From: Clostridiales bacterium
GTDB taxonomy: Bacteria > Bacillota > Clostridia > Oscillospirales > Ruminococcaceae
DNA length: 64,000 nt
Assembly: GCA_003150405.1 (NCBI GenBank)
Contig: QAMM01000016.1
Span: 30,973 to 94,972, forward strand
Direction: 5' to 3'
Part shown: positions 15,933 to 24,677 of the stretch, one piece after another
How the letters are laid out: every line of letters starts with the position of its first letter
Numbering within the stretch: position 1 is the stretch's first letter
Notes under the pieces: generated by a model
What the model was told of the DNA's origin: nothing
What the model saw: the letters and a program-made list of their open reading frames with translations, nothing else
Databases searched by the model: none
Translations under genes and position numbers: made by a program

Positions 15933-16874
15933 TTAGCGTACCACGCCGTTTGCAATCATCCAGTCTAGAGCTTCACGAACGGCCTGTAAGCTGGAATAGC
16001 GCGGTACAAAGCCCAACAGGCGTCTTGTCTTTTCCATCGAGGCGTTGGGTGCGTGCAGAATGTGATCGCGGGTTGAGGCTGCATCCGCCTCTTCCACACA
16101 CTGCTTCCATTCGTCAAACGGTTGAAACACGAGGTTCGCCTCCTGTCCGAACCATCCGGCGACTGTTTCGGCGTAGCCGCGCAGGGTGAGAGCGCCGTCC
16201 GAGACTGCGTGGAAGGATTGTCCAAAGGAAACACTTCCTGCTGCAATCGCTGCCATGAATACCCCTGCAACATCCGCAGCGTGGACATGGTGGACGGTCT
16301 CCATCCCGAAGTTCGGCAAGGCCACCGGCTCACTGTGCATCAGTGCCTCAAACACCTTGGGATTTTTGTTGCCCTGCGGGTTGATAGGCAGATGCCCCGG
16401 CCCGACGATATGTCCCGGATGGACAATGGTACCCGGAAACTGGGAAAAGGCGCTGCGCTGTTCCAGTTCCCGCACCATTTTGAGCTTTTGGATGCCGTAT
16501 TCCCCAAAGGGAGTCAGGGCTTCATGTTCCTTACAGGGAACCCGGACGCTCTGCCCGTGAATCCAGACGCTGCCGCAGACCAGATAATGCTGAACGGTGC
16601 CGGCCAGCATGTCGATGAGCCGGCACATATCTTCGGCCTTGAAGCAGATCATGTCAATAACAATATCCGGGCGCAGGGCGGCGATCTGTTTTGAAAAATC
16701 CGGGCCGTTTCGGTCAAGGGCCACCTGCCGGACTGAATTCCAGCAGCCATGCGGCAGATAGGGCTTGGATTCCCCACGGCTGATGTTGGTGACACGGTAG
16801 CCCGCTTCACAGAGCATGGGGACGAGATAGGTGCCGACTTTGCCTTTCCCGCCAATGATCACGACATGTTTCAT
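15933..16874 (-). CDS. NAD(P)-dependent epimerase/dehydratase (extended SDR-like)
   Basis: A 313-residue Rossmann-fold enzyme beginning MKHVVIIGGKGKVGTYL, with the nucleotide-binding G-x-x-G-x-x-G. A Y-x3-K motif is at YGIQK. The closest family appears to be sugar-nucleotide epimerase/dehydratase type proteins, though some act on unrelated small molecules. The ATG at 16874 is preferred because AGGAGG lies 6 nt upstream; an upstream ATG (16892) falls before that site. It is between the esterase and an AraC regulator, all on the minus strand, and could belong to the same regulon as the divergent oxidoreductase operon. Confidence 0.85.
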   Translation of the reverse strand: MKHVVIIGGKGKVGTYLVPMLCEAGYRVTNISRGESKPYLPHGCWNSVRQVALDRNGPDFSKQIAALRPDIVIDMICFKAEDMCRLIDMLAGTVQHYLVCGSVWIHGQSVRVPCKEHEALTPFGEYGIQKLKMVRELEQRSAFSQFPGTIVHPGHIVGPGHLPINPQGNKNPKVFEALMHSEPVALPNFGMETVHHVHAADVAGVFMAAIAAGSVSFGQSFHAVSDGALTLRGYAETVAGWFGQEANLVFQPFDEWKQCVEEADAASTRDHILHAPNASMEKTRRLLGFVPRYSSLQAVREALDWMIANGVVR

Positions 16875-17014
16875 GTAATTCCTCCTATGCAATTTTATTT
16901 ATGGTACTGTTTTGCGCGTCGGTAGGCCGCGCCCTGTTTTCCGGTAAGCAACATTTGTTCTGCCTGTTTTTACGGAATATCGGATTTTACATATTTTTCA
17001 GCGGATCCCGCCGA

Positions 17015-17851
17015 CTATTTTTGCTCGTTTGCGGTATGATGAGAATCAGAAAAGTGGGATTGCTGAAACTGCTTGGGCGTTACGCCGTATCGCCGTTTAA
17101 AGGTGCGGATAAAGTTGTTCGTATCCGGAAAGCCGCAGCGGAACGCCACCGTTCCCACCGGGAGTCCGGTTTGCAGCAGCATCTGCCGGCCGTGAAGCAA
17201 CCGGTTCTCGGAAAGGTACTGTTTGGGAGAGTACCCGGTGAGTTCTTTAAAAGAGCGTGCCAGGTGGTCCGGGCTCACATACCGCTCTGCGGCGAGCGCG
17301 GCAATCGAGACCGACTCCGCATAGTGAGCTTCCAGATAACGCTGCACCTCCCAGACCTTGGTCGCCATCGCTGTTTCCGGCCGGAAAAAGTGCTCCGGGG
17401 ATTCCCGGTACAGGCAGATGAGCAGCGCCTCCAGCAAATCCAGCATCATCTGGTCGGCGTAGGGAGCGCGGTTTGCGTACTCCTGCTCCATCTGCCGCAG
17501 CAGTGTTTCTACCGCCTCTGGGTGTTTGAGTTTCAGGCAGTGGGAAAAATGGTATGGGCGGTTTTTAAACACCGTTGCCAGCGCAGGGTCAATGCCGCGC
17601 TGTTCCAGCGCCTGTGGGGAGAGGATGCAGAAGTACCGCACGTATGGCCGGGCGGTCACCGTAAGCTCATGCTGTTCGAGAGCGCCGAGCAAAACCAAGG
17701 AGCCCGGTCCCGCCTCGTACTCTCTGCCGCCGATGGTGATGCGCGCCGCCCCCTGCTTGACAAAGATGAGCTCGCAGGCCGGGTGGGTGTGGTTGCTGAG
17801 CGCCGGCTCGTCTTCGGCGTATTTCATCCGGATAATCGGAAAGGCCTCCAC
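17015..17851 (-). CDS. AraC family regulator with cupin sensor domain
   Basis: A 278-residue transcription factor. The N-terminal cupin-like half (about 1-150; NHTHPACELIFVKQG) probably binds a sugar or related effector, and the C-terminal half holds two helix-turn-helix motifs (SIAALAAERYVSPDHLARSF and VGTVAFRCGFPDTNNFIRTF) ending in the GVTPKQF signature. The start is GTG at 17851 behind GGGGGG. It is divergent from the five-gene oxidoreductase operon with only 66 bp between start codons, so it is the likely activator of that operon and possibly of the downstream SDR and esterase genes. Confidence 0.92.
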   Translation of the reverse strand: MEAFPIIRMKYAEDEPALSNHTHPACELIFVKQGAARITIGGREYEAGPGSLVLLGALEQHELTVTARPYVRYFCILSPQALEQRGIDPALATVFKNRPYHFSHCLKLKHPEAVETLLRQMEQEYANRAPYADQMMLDLLEALLICLYRESPEHFFRPETAMATKVWEVQRYLEAHYAESVSIAALAAERYVSPDHLARSFKELTGYSPKQYLSENRLLHGRQMLLQTGLPVGTVAFRCGFPDTNNFIRTFKRRYGVTPKQFQQSHFSDSHHTANEQK

Positions 17852-17917
17852 CTAGTTTCCCCCCAATCGTTAGTTTCATTGTATCCTGTCGTGGTATCAA
17901 AATCAAGGAGAGATTTT

Positions 17918-19270
17918 ATGGCAAATACAAAACACGAACGCTTTCATTACCAAACCGCTGCGGAGCTCAAAGCCGCCCTGGAAGCCTTTGGCTTGAACCT
18001 GCCCTTTTCGGAGGATTTAACGGTGCTCGGCGAACCGTTTACGCTCGGCGAAACCACCCTGAAAAACCGCCTTGGAATTCAGCCAATGGAGGGCTGCGAC
18101 GGCACCCGCGCCGGTGCGCCGGATGAACTCACCTTCCGCCGTTATGAGCGGTTTGCAAAAGGCGGCGCCGCCGTTCTCTGGATGGAAGCGATGGCGGTCT
18201 GCCCAGAGGGCAGGGCGAACCCACGCCAGCTCTACCTCAGCGCGGAAAATCTGGACGCTTTTACCCGCCTGAACGCCATGATTGCAGAACAGGCTGTTGG
18301 AGGCATTCCCTACCGGATTGCACAGCTCACCCATTCCGGCCGTTATTCCAAACCGAACGGCGTACCGGAGCCCAAAACCGCCCTGCAAATTCCGTTCCTG
18401 TTTGCCGACCATCAGGATGATTATACCCCGGTATCCGACGATTACCTCAAACGGCTGGAAGAGCAGTTTGTCGAGGCGGCAAAGCGTGCCAAACGCGCAG
18501 GCTTTGACGCCGTGGACATCAAAGCCTGCCACCGCTACCTGATTTCGGAATTGCTCGGCGCGTTCGAGCGCCCCGGCGCATACGGCGGTAGCTTTGAAAA
18601 CCGTACCCGGCTGCTGCTTAATATCATCGACGGTGTGCGTGCTGCCGTGGATATTGATGTCACGGTGCGGCTTAATATTTACGATTCTCTCCCGTATCCT
18701 TATGGCTTCGGCGTTTCCAAAGAGGACTTCCATATCCCGGATTTGTCCGAGCCCATCCGGCTGTTCCGTCTGTTGAAGGAGCACGGCGTCCGCTTTGTGG
18801 ATTTGAGCTGCGGCAATCCCTACTTCAATCCTCATGTCGGCCGCCCATACGATCAGGGCGGTTACCTGCCGTCGTCCCATCCGCTGGAGGACGCGGTGCG
18901 GATGCTGGCCCTTATCCGTGAGGTACAGGCGTCCTGTCCGGAGCTTCCGGTCATGGCCACCGGCTTCACCTGGTTCCGGGAGTTCGGTGCGAACATCGCT
19001 GCCGGCTGCATCAAAGAGGATTGGTTCCCGGTTGCAGGCTTTGGCCGGCAGGCCTTCGCTTATCCGGATTTTGCGAACGATATCCTGCGTGGCGGTATGA
19101 AGCGTGAGAAGTGCTGTATTGGCTGCTCCAACTGCACCGTCATGATGCGTGACGGCGGCGTTACCGGCTGCCCGGTGCACGATTCCGCGATCTATGCCCC
19201 GTTGTACCGGCAGGGCAGGGCCGGTAAAGGTTCGCCGGTTGGCAGTGAAGTAAAGGAGAGCCTGTTCTGA
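17918..19270 (+). CDS. Old yellow enzyme family NADH:flavin oxidoreductase
   Basis: A 450-residue FMN enzyme with the OYE-type TIM barrel: LGETTLKNRLGIQPMEGCDG near residue 45, and HSGRYS in the middle. The C-terminal CCIGCSNC with a later GC supplies a cysteine cluster similar to the 4Fe-4S site of 2,4-dienoyl-CoA reductase-type members. Family members reduce activated C=C bonds or oxidise hydrocarbons; the substrate here is unknown. The ATG at 17918 has AAGGAGAG upstream; the frame runs open far upstream to 16901 but that part is antisense to the AraC gene. The stop overlaps the next gene by ATGA. It is the first gene of the operon. Confidence 0.92.
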   Translation: MANTKHERFHYQTAAELKAALEAFGLNLPFSEDLTVLGEPFTLGETTLKNRLGIQPMEGCDGTRAGAPDELTFRRYERFAKGGAAVLWMEAMAVCPEGRANPRQLYLSAENLDAFTRLNAMIAEQAVGGIPYRIAQLTHSGRYSKPNGVPEPKTALQIPFLFADHQDDYTPVSDDYLKRLEEQFVEAAKRAKRAGFDAVDIKACHRYLISELLGAFERPGAYGGSFENRTRLLLNIIDGVRAAVDIDVTVRLNIYDSLPYPYGFGVSKEDFHIPDLSEPIRLFRLLKEHGVRFVDLSCGNPYFNPHVGRPYDQGGYLPSSHPLEDAVRMLALIREVQASCPELPVMATGFTWFREFGANIAAGCIKEDWFPVAGFGRQAFAYPDFANDILRGGMKREKCCIGCSNCTVMMRDGGVTGCPVHDSAIYAPLYRQGRAGKGSPVGSEVKESLF

Positions 19271-21345
19271 TGAAAACGATGGAAGCATACGGCTGGTCCG
19301 TTCCGGTGGAAATTCATGATGTGCTTATATTCGGCAGCGGCGCGGCAGGGCTTTGCTGTGCCAAACGGCTTGCCGATCTCGGCGTGCGGGATATCCTGCT
19401 CCTTACAAACGGCATCCGCATGGGCACCTCTCGCAACACCGGCTCGGATAAGCAGACCTATTATAGACTGAACGTCTCCGGTTCCACACCGGACAGCATT
19501 GCGGAGGTTGCTCAAACCCTGTTTGACGGCGGCGCGTGTGACGGCGACACTGCGCTGGTCGAGGCGGCGCTTTCGGCACGGTGCTTTTACCACCTTGTGG
19601 ATTTGGGCGTGCCCTTTGTCCGCAACGGATACGGCGAATTCGTCGGTTATAAGACCGACCACGACCCCAAGGCCCGCGCCGCCTCGGCAGGGCCACTCAC
19701 GGTGCAGGAGATGTGCGCCGCCCTGTTCCGGCAGGTGGAGCGGGCGGGAATTCCCGTCTGCGAGGGAATGACTCCGGTGAAAATTCTCACCGAGGATGGT
19801 CGGGCAATCGGCCTCCTTTGCCTGTGGCAGTCGGCTGATCGGAGGGAACAGGAGTTTCAGCTCTTTGCCTGCCGACACCTGGTCATGGCAACCGGTGCAC
19901 CTGCCTCCCTTTATGAGAAAAGCGTGTTTCCGGAATCCCAGGTGGGCGCCAGCGGAATCTGCTTTGAAGCAGGCGTCATGGGCAAAAATCTTACTGAATG
20001 GCAGTACGGCCTTGCCTCCACCGGGTACCGCTGGAACGTTTCCGGCTCCTATCAGCAGGTTCTGCCGCGGTATATCAGTACTGCGGAGGACGGCTCCGAT
20101 GTGCGTGAATTCCTGTTGGAAGGGTTCAATGACATCCCAGCTGCTCTGAACGCCACCTTTTTGAAGGGCTACCAGTGGCCGTTCGATGTAACCAAGCTCG
20201 ACCCCGGCGGTTCCTCCTGGGTGGATTTGCTGGTCTACCGGGAAACGGTGCTGCGCGGCCGTAAGGTTTATATGGATTTTACCCAGAACCCCTTTGGGAT
20301 GAAGCGGCTCGACCGTTCTTTACTTTCGCCGGAATGCCTGCATTACCTGGAATCTTCCGGCGCATTGCAGGATACCCCCTACGAACGCCTGATGGCACTA
20401 AACCCGGATGCCATCCAGCTTTACCGTAGCCACGGCATCGACCTGGAGCGTGAATGGCTCGCCGTGGATGTTTGCGCCCAGCACAACAACGGCGGCCTCT
20501 CTGCTGATATCTGGTGGGAGACGGAGGTTCAGAACCTGTACGCCATTGGGGAGCTAAACGGAAGCCACGGCATCCGCCGTCCGGGCGGATCCGCTCTAAA
20601 TGCAGGGCAGGTGGGCGCGTTCCGCGCAGCGGAACAGATTGCCGCCCGCCTGAAAACCAAACCTGTACCGGAACAGGGGAAAAGCGGTACAACTTCCAAC
20701 TGTGCTGAGTCTGCCCCACAGTGGGACACGGAAACTGCGGCTGGAGCCGGACAACTCAATTTGGCTTCTTCCGGCGCGTGCCAAAATTTTGGTGCGGAGG
20801 AGTGGAAGCCGGTAACAGAATTTAGAAAAGAGCAATGTCTCCCGCTGCTGGAGCGCGCAGCGCTCTGGTGTTCCCATGCGGAGGGGAGCGGAAACCTGCG
20901 GAAGCTGGCTTCATATTTTCAGCGGCGCAACAGCAGCTATGCGGGTTTTGTGAGAAACCGTACCGAAATTGAGCAAACCCTTGCGGAGGCGAAGGAACTC
21001 CTCAGCCATCCGGAGCGAATTCAAATTGCCCATGCGGTGGAGTTGCCGCAGGCGTTCCAGCTTTGGGATATGCTTGTCAGTACCGCCGCCTATCTCGGCG
21101 CGATGCTGGATTATATCCAAGACGGCGGATTGTCCCGCGGCTCCGCACTGATTGCGGAGCCGCTGCCCGAACCGGGCGATGTTGTTCCGGTTGATACGGA
21201 ACACCAGCATCAGATACAGGAAGTTACGCTGAAACGCGAATTTACCGTACAGGCAGGCTGGCGGCGCGTCCGGAAAATTCCGGACAGCCCGCAGTGGTTT
21301 GAGCAGGTCTGGAAGGATATGAAACAGAAAGGGGAATGCAGATGA
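19270..21345 (+). CDS. FAD-dependent oxidoreductase, fumarate reductase flavoprotein-like
   Basis: A 691-residue flavoprotein. The FAD-binding Rossmann motif FGSGAAGLCCAKRL is near residue 17, and TSRNTGSDKQTYYRLNVSG gives the succinate dehydrogenase/fumarate reductase-like fold. GELNGSHGIRRPGGSALNAG near residue 420 is the second FAD contact region. The C-terminal helical domain (about 510-610) resembles that of the same superfamily. No signal peptide or Tat motif is visible, so it is cytoplasmic. It is coupled by ATGA to the OYE gene upstream and to the alcohol dehydrogenase downstream. Together with the OYE protein it might form a two-component redox pair; this is inference. Confidence 0.88.
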   Translation: MKTMEAYGWSVPVEIHDVLIFGSGAAGLCCAKRLADLGVRDILLLTNGIRMGTSRNTGSDKQTYYRLNVSGSTPDSIAEVAQTLFDGGACDGDTALVEAALSARCFYHLVDLGVPFVRNGYGEFVGYKTDHDPKARAASAGPLTVQEMCAALFRQVERAGIPVCEGMTPVKILTEDGRAIGLLCLWQSADRREQEFQLFACRHLVMATGAPASLYEKSVFPESQVGASGICFEAGVMGKNLTEWQYGLASTGYRWNVSGSYQQVLPRYISTAEDGSDVREFLLEGFNDIPAALNATFLKGYQWPFDVTKLDPGGSSWVDLLVYRETVLRGRKVYMDFTQNPFGMKRLDRSLLSPECLHYLESSGALQDTPYERLMALNPDAIQLYRSHGIDLEREWLAVDVCAQHNNGGLSADIWWETEVQNLYAIGELNGSHGIRRPGGSALNAGQVGAFRAAEQIAARLKTKPVPEQGKSGTTSNCAESAPQWDTETAAGAGQLNLASSGACQNFGAEEWKPVTEFRKEQCLPLLERAALWCSHAEGSGNLRKLASYFQRRNSSYAGFVRNRTEIEQTLAEAKELLSHPERIQIAHAVELPQAFQLWDMLVSTAAYLGAMLDYIQDGGLSRGSALIAEPLPEPGDVVPVDTEHQHQIQEVTLKREFTVQAGWRRVRKIPDSPQWFEQVWKDMKQKGECR

Positions 21346-22430
21346 AAGCGCAAACGATGGTACTCCGTGAGTTCAAACAGCCGCTCGTGCCGGAGGAAAT
21401 TGAGATCCCGGCACTGAAGCCGGGCGAAGTTCTGGTCAAGCTGGAGGCTTCCGGCATCTGCGGGAGCGACGTCCACATGTGGCAGGGGGAGGATCCCCGC
21501 ACCCCGCTTCCCATCATCCTCGGCCATGAGGGAATCGGCCGCATCGCCGCCATGAACGGCGCGCACACCACGGTGGAGGGAGACCCCGTGCATGAAGGCG
21601 ACCGCATCCTTTGGAACCGCGGCGTCACCTGCGGCGAATGCTTTGCCTGCAAGGTGCTGCTGATGCCGTGGCTCTGCGAGCACCGCAAGGTGTATGGCAT
21701 CAACCGTTCGCGGGAGGAAGCGCCGTATCTCAATGGCTGTTACAGTGAATACCTCATACTCGCCCCGCGCACCGACCTCTTTCTGGTGGAGGATGATGTG
21801 GATCCGGCCATCCTTGTCAGCGCAAGCTGTTCCGGCGCCACCGCCGCCAACGCCTTTGACGCGGTTAAAATCGACCCCGGCGACACGGTTGTGATTCAAG
21901 GTCCCGGCCCGCTGGGCGTTTTCGGCGCCGCCTTTGCGCGCAAGGCGGGAGCGGAGCAGGTGGTGGTGATTGGAGGCTCCGAGGAGCGCCTTGCTCTTTG
22001 CCGGGCATTTGGAGCAACTCATACCATCAACCGCCGGGTGCATGACGCGGAACAGCGGCTTGCGTTTGTCCGTGGCCTGACCCACGGCCGCGGCGCCGAT
22101 ATTGTACTCGAAGCGGCCGGAAGCCGCGGCGCAGCGCAGGAGAGCCTCAATCTCGCTCGCTCGGGTGGAACCTGCCTCATGACCGGCTACGCCCAGCCGG
22201 TGGGTGCTGAGGAGATTGATTTTTACAGCCAGGTTGTGCGCAAGCATGTCACCGTAAAAGGCGTCTGGGTCAGTGACACACGTCATACCCGTCACGCCAT
22301 GCGGCTGGTCTTGTCACAGCCGGAACAATTTGGTAAACTGATTACACACCGTTTCCCGCTTGCCAGAGCAAATGAGGCGCTGGAAACCATGAAAGCAAGG
22401 CAGGCGCTTAAGGCCGTGCTGGAATTTTGA
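21342..22430 (+). CDS. Zinc-dependent alcohol dehydrogenase (MDR family)
   Basis: A 362-residue NAD(P)-dependent dehydrogenase. The catalytic-zinc Cys is in GICGSDVHMW near residue 42, with GHEGIGR following. A structural-zinc lobe of four cysteines is at CGECFACKVLLMPWLC, and the cofactor motif is GPGPLGVFG. Related enzymes oxidise secondary hydroxyls of sugars or polyols. The start at 21342 (MKAQTMVL) overlaps the previous stop in an ATGA and has GAAAGGGG at 7 nt; an ATG two codons earlier is possible. It is the third gene of the operon and probably oxidises a sugar-like intermediate. Confidence 0.92.
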   Translation: MKAQTMVLREFKQPLVPEEIEIPALKPGEVLVKLEASGICGSDVHMWQGEDPRTPLPIILGHEGIGRIAAMNGAHTTVEGDPVHEGDRILWNRGVTCGECFACKVLLMPWLCEHRKVYGINRSREEAPYLNGCYSEYLILAPRTDLFLVEDDVDPAILVSASCSGATAANAFDAVKIDPGDTVVIQGPGPLGVFGAAFARKAGAEQVVVIGGSEERLALCRAFGATHTINRRVHDAEQRLAFVRGLTHGRGADIVLEAAGSRGAAQESLNLARSGGTCLMTGYAQPVGAEEIDFYSQVVRKHVTVKGVWVSDTRHTRHAMRLVLSQPEQFGKLITHRFPLARANEALETMKARQALKAVLEF

Positions 22431-22449
22431 TGAATGGAGGAACGCAGCA

Positions 22450-23265
22450 ATGAAACTCGGAATTGTCAGTGATGAAGTCAGCCAGGATTTAAAAATTGCC
22501 TCCGAATGGGCCAAAGAACGGGGGATACGCCGGTTTGAGCTCCGCCATGTCTGGGGAAACCGTCTGCCGGACGTCACCAAAGAGCAGCTTCACGAGGTGA
22601 AATCCATGTTGGATGGCTATGGCATCGCTGTCACCGGAATTTCGCCCGGCACCTATAAATGCACCCTGTACGACCCGGACTGCCCGGAACAGACCGATCG
22701 CCTGCTCCGTACCATGGAGGCGGCGGACTATCTCGGCACGAAAAAGATCATCAGCTTTGGGGTCAAAAAAAGCCCGGAGGATAAACCTGGCGACGATAAA
22801 CGCGCCATCGAGCTGCTGAGCGATTTCTGCCGGAAAGCGAAGGAGAATGGCTTTACCATCTGCTTTGAAAATGAACCGGGCTTCTTTAACGGCCTGCCGG
22901 ACGAAATCGAGGCTGTTCATAAGGCGCTCGCCCCACTCGGCGGCAAGCTCAACTGGGATATGGGTAACCTGTTCATGTCCGGTTTTTCGGAATACAAGGA
23001 GCACTATGAGCGGTTTAAGCCCTACATTGGCAGCGTGCATATGAAGGATTATCGTCTCTCGGACGGCGCCTGTGTCCCCATTGGGGAGGGCTGCATCGAC
23101 TGGAAAGGGCAAATTGACGACCTCATCCGAGACGACCTGCATTTAGACGGTGCAGAGTGCGATATGAACATTGAAACCCACTGCTCGCCGGAATACGAGC
23201 AGGCAACTAAATGCTTCGCTTACATCAGGCAGATTATGGGGGAACGGCTCAATGGACTCTTATAA
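22450..23265 (+). CDS. Sugar phosphate isomerase/epimerase-like TIM-barrel protein
   Basis: A 271-residue AP-endonuclease-2/xylose isomerase-like barrel starting MKLGIVSDEVSQDL. Metal-ligand type segments are CFENEPG, LNWDMGN and VHMKDYR, in the order expected for the family. The family includes sugar isomerases, epimerases, inosose dehydratases and glycoside-cleaving lyases. The neighbouring Gfo/Idh dehydrogenase is typical of pathways in which a sugar ring is first oxidised to a keto form and then rearranged or eliminated. It starts 19 bp after the dehydrogenase with GGAGG upstream and overlaps the next gene. Confidence 0.9.
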   Translation: MKLGIVSDEVSQDLKIASEWAKERGIRRFELRHVWGNRLPDVTKEQLHEVKSMLDGYGIAVTGISPGTYKCTLYDPDCPEQTDRLLRTMEAADYLGTKKIISFGVKKSPEDKPGDDKRAIELLSDFCRKAKENGFTICFENEPGFFNGLPDEIEAVHKALAPLGGKLNWDMGNLFMSGFSEYKEHYERFKPYIGSVHMKDYRLSDGACVPIGEGCIDWKGQIDDLIRDDLHLDGAECDMNIETHCSPEYEQATKCFAYIRQIMGERLNGLL

Positions 23266-24424
23266 AAAAATCCGGCTCATGCTGGTGGGCACCGGCGGCT
23301 ACGCCCAGTTTTATCTGGAGACCCTTTCTCGTCCGGAACTGCTCCAAAAGGCGGAATTTGTCTGCGCTGCCGACCCGTTTATGTCTGCGGAGACCAAATC
23401 TGCTCTGGAGGCAAAGAGCGTGCGTACCTTTGACGATATGCAGAAGGCCTACAATGAGATGGGACCGATTGACCTGACCCTTTGCGTCACGCCGTTGCCG
23501 TACCACCTGGCTCACATCCGCACGGCGGTTCAGAACGGCAGCCATGTGCTGTGTGAAAAGCCGGCGGCTCCGGTGCTGGAGCAGCTTGAACCGATGATTG
23601 CGCTTGAGCAGACCTGCGGCAAAGGGATTGCCATCGGCTTCCAGTGGTCGTTTGCCCCCGCCATGCTCGCCTGCAAGCGGGATATTCTAAACGGAAAATT
23701 CGGGAAACCTCTGTATGCCAAGGCGCTGGTTCTCTGGCCGCGCCCGGAATCCTATTTTAGGCGTGGTTCCGGATGGGGCGGCAGGCGTTTTGGCAAGGAC
23801 GGCACTATCATTAACGACAGTGTCGCCTCCAATGCCACGGCGCATTATCTGCACAACCTTTATTTCATGCTTGGCGATGCTATGAATACCTCTGCCATGC
23901 CGGTGGAGCTTGAGACAAGCGTCGGCCGCGCCAACGACATTGAGAATTACGATACCGTATCGGTCAAAGCAAAGCTTGAAAATGGCGCGGAAATTCTTTA
24001 CCTTTCCTCCCACGCAGTGAAGCATACCCAGAATCCGCTCATTGAGTTTCACTTTGAGCGAGCGGTTGTCTCTTATGACTGTGATACCAACTGCCTGACC
24101 GCCAGCTGCGCAGATGGTTCCACCGTGGAATACGGCCCGGTGGACGGCAGTGTGGACACCAAGGTTCATACTGTTATCGACGCTGTCCGGGAGAACAACT
24201 GGAGCAGCGTTCCCTGCCTGCCCTCTACAGCAAAGCCGCACGTCTATACAGTGGACGCTTTGTTCCGCCGTTCAGAAATTGTTCCATTCCCGCAGGAGAT
24301 GATTGCCGTTTACGAACCGGACGATCCGGAGAAACGCGGCGTATTTGTACGCGGGCTGGAAGAGGCGTTCCATAAGGCGTACCAGGCAAATCGACCGATG
24401 GACTTTGCCGAGTGGCTGCGGTAA
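23252..24424 (+). CDS. Gfo/Idh/MocA family oxidoreductase
   Basis: A 390-residue NAD(P)-dependent dehydrogenase. The Rossmann motif is LMLVGTGGYAQFYLETL, and the family's cofactor/substrate signature is CEKPAA near residue 100. The C-terminal half has the alpha/beta domain of the family (NDSVASNATAHYLHNL, with the catalytic-type His). The ATG at 23252 overlaps the isomerase gene by 14 bp; a longer frame begins at 23171 without a ribosome-binding site. As the last gene of the operon it completes a set of dehydrogenase plus isomerase typical for unusual sugars, inositols or glycosides. Confidence 0.9.
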   Translation: MDSYKKIRLMLVGTGGYAQFYLETLSRPELLQKAEFVCAADPFMSAETKSALEAKSVRTFDDMQKAYNEMGPIDLTLCVTPLPYHLAHIRTAVQNGSHVLCEKPAAPVLEQLEPMIALEQTCGKGIAIGFQWSFAPAMLACKRDILNGKFGKPLYAKALVLWPRPESYFRRGSGWGGRRFGKDGTIINDSVASNATAHYLHNLYFMLGDAMNTSAMPVELETSVGRANDIENYDTVSVKAKLENGAEILYLSSHAVKHTQNPLIEFHFERAVVSYDCDTNCLTASCADGSTVEYGPVDGSVDTKVHTVIDAVRENNWSSVPCLPSTAKPHVYTVDALFRRSEIVPFPQEMIAVYEPDDPEKRGVFVRGLEEAFHKAYQANRPMDFAEWLR

Positions 24425-24479
24425 TATTCTGCATTTCTGTTTGCTTTAAAGCGGTACAATGCGCGGTTGAAATGACATA

Positions 24480-24528
24480 TAAAAATCCCCGTAGGAAGAA
24501 AAGTCTCTTCTCCTACGGGGATTTTTGT
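24480..24528 (+). terminator. Terminator of the oxidoreductase operon
   Basis: AAAAATCCCCGTAGGA and TCCTACGGGGATTTTT are perfect arms around a loop of about 15 nt, 55 bp past the last stop. Confidence 0.93.
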
Positions 24529-24677
24529 ATGTGTAAAATGGGAGACTCACGGTTTTATAAGGAAAAGCGGTGTGAAAGGACAGCATATACCAGCTTGAAC
24601 GCTTGAATGCGGCCGTACATACAATATGGAACTGTCCGATAATCTTTAAATTTTAACCGGAGGCGGCCAGCCGTATT

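Noticed and set aside
16901..17917. Upstream 339 codons of the OYE reading frame as part of the protein
   Set aside because: The segment is antisense to the AraC gene, has no family similarity, and a good ribosome-binding site with the OYE N-terminus starts at 17918.
18017..19288. 423-codon minus-strand frame opposite the OYE gene
   Set aside because: Shadow frame; composition reflects codon bias of the sense gene.
21210..22295. 361-codon minus-strand frame opposite the alcohol dehydrogenase
   Set aside because: Shadow frame without motifs or start signals.
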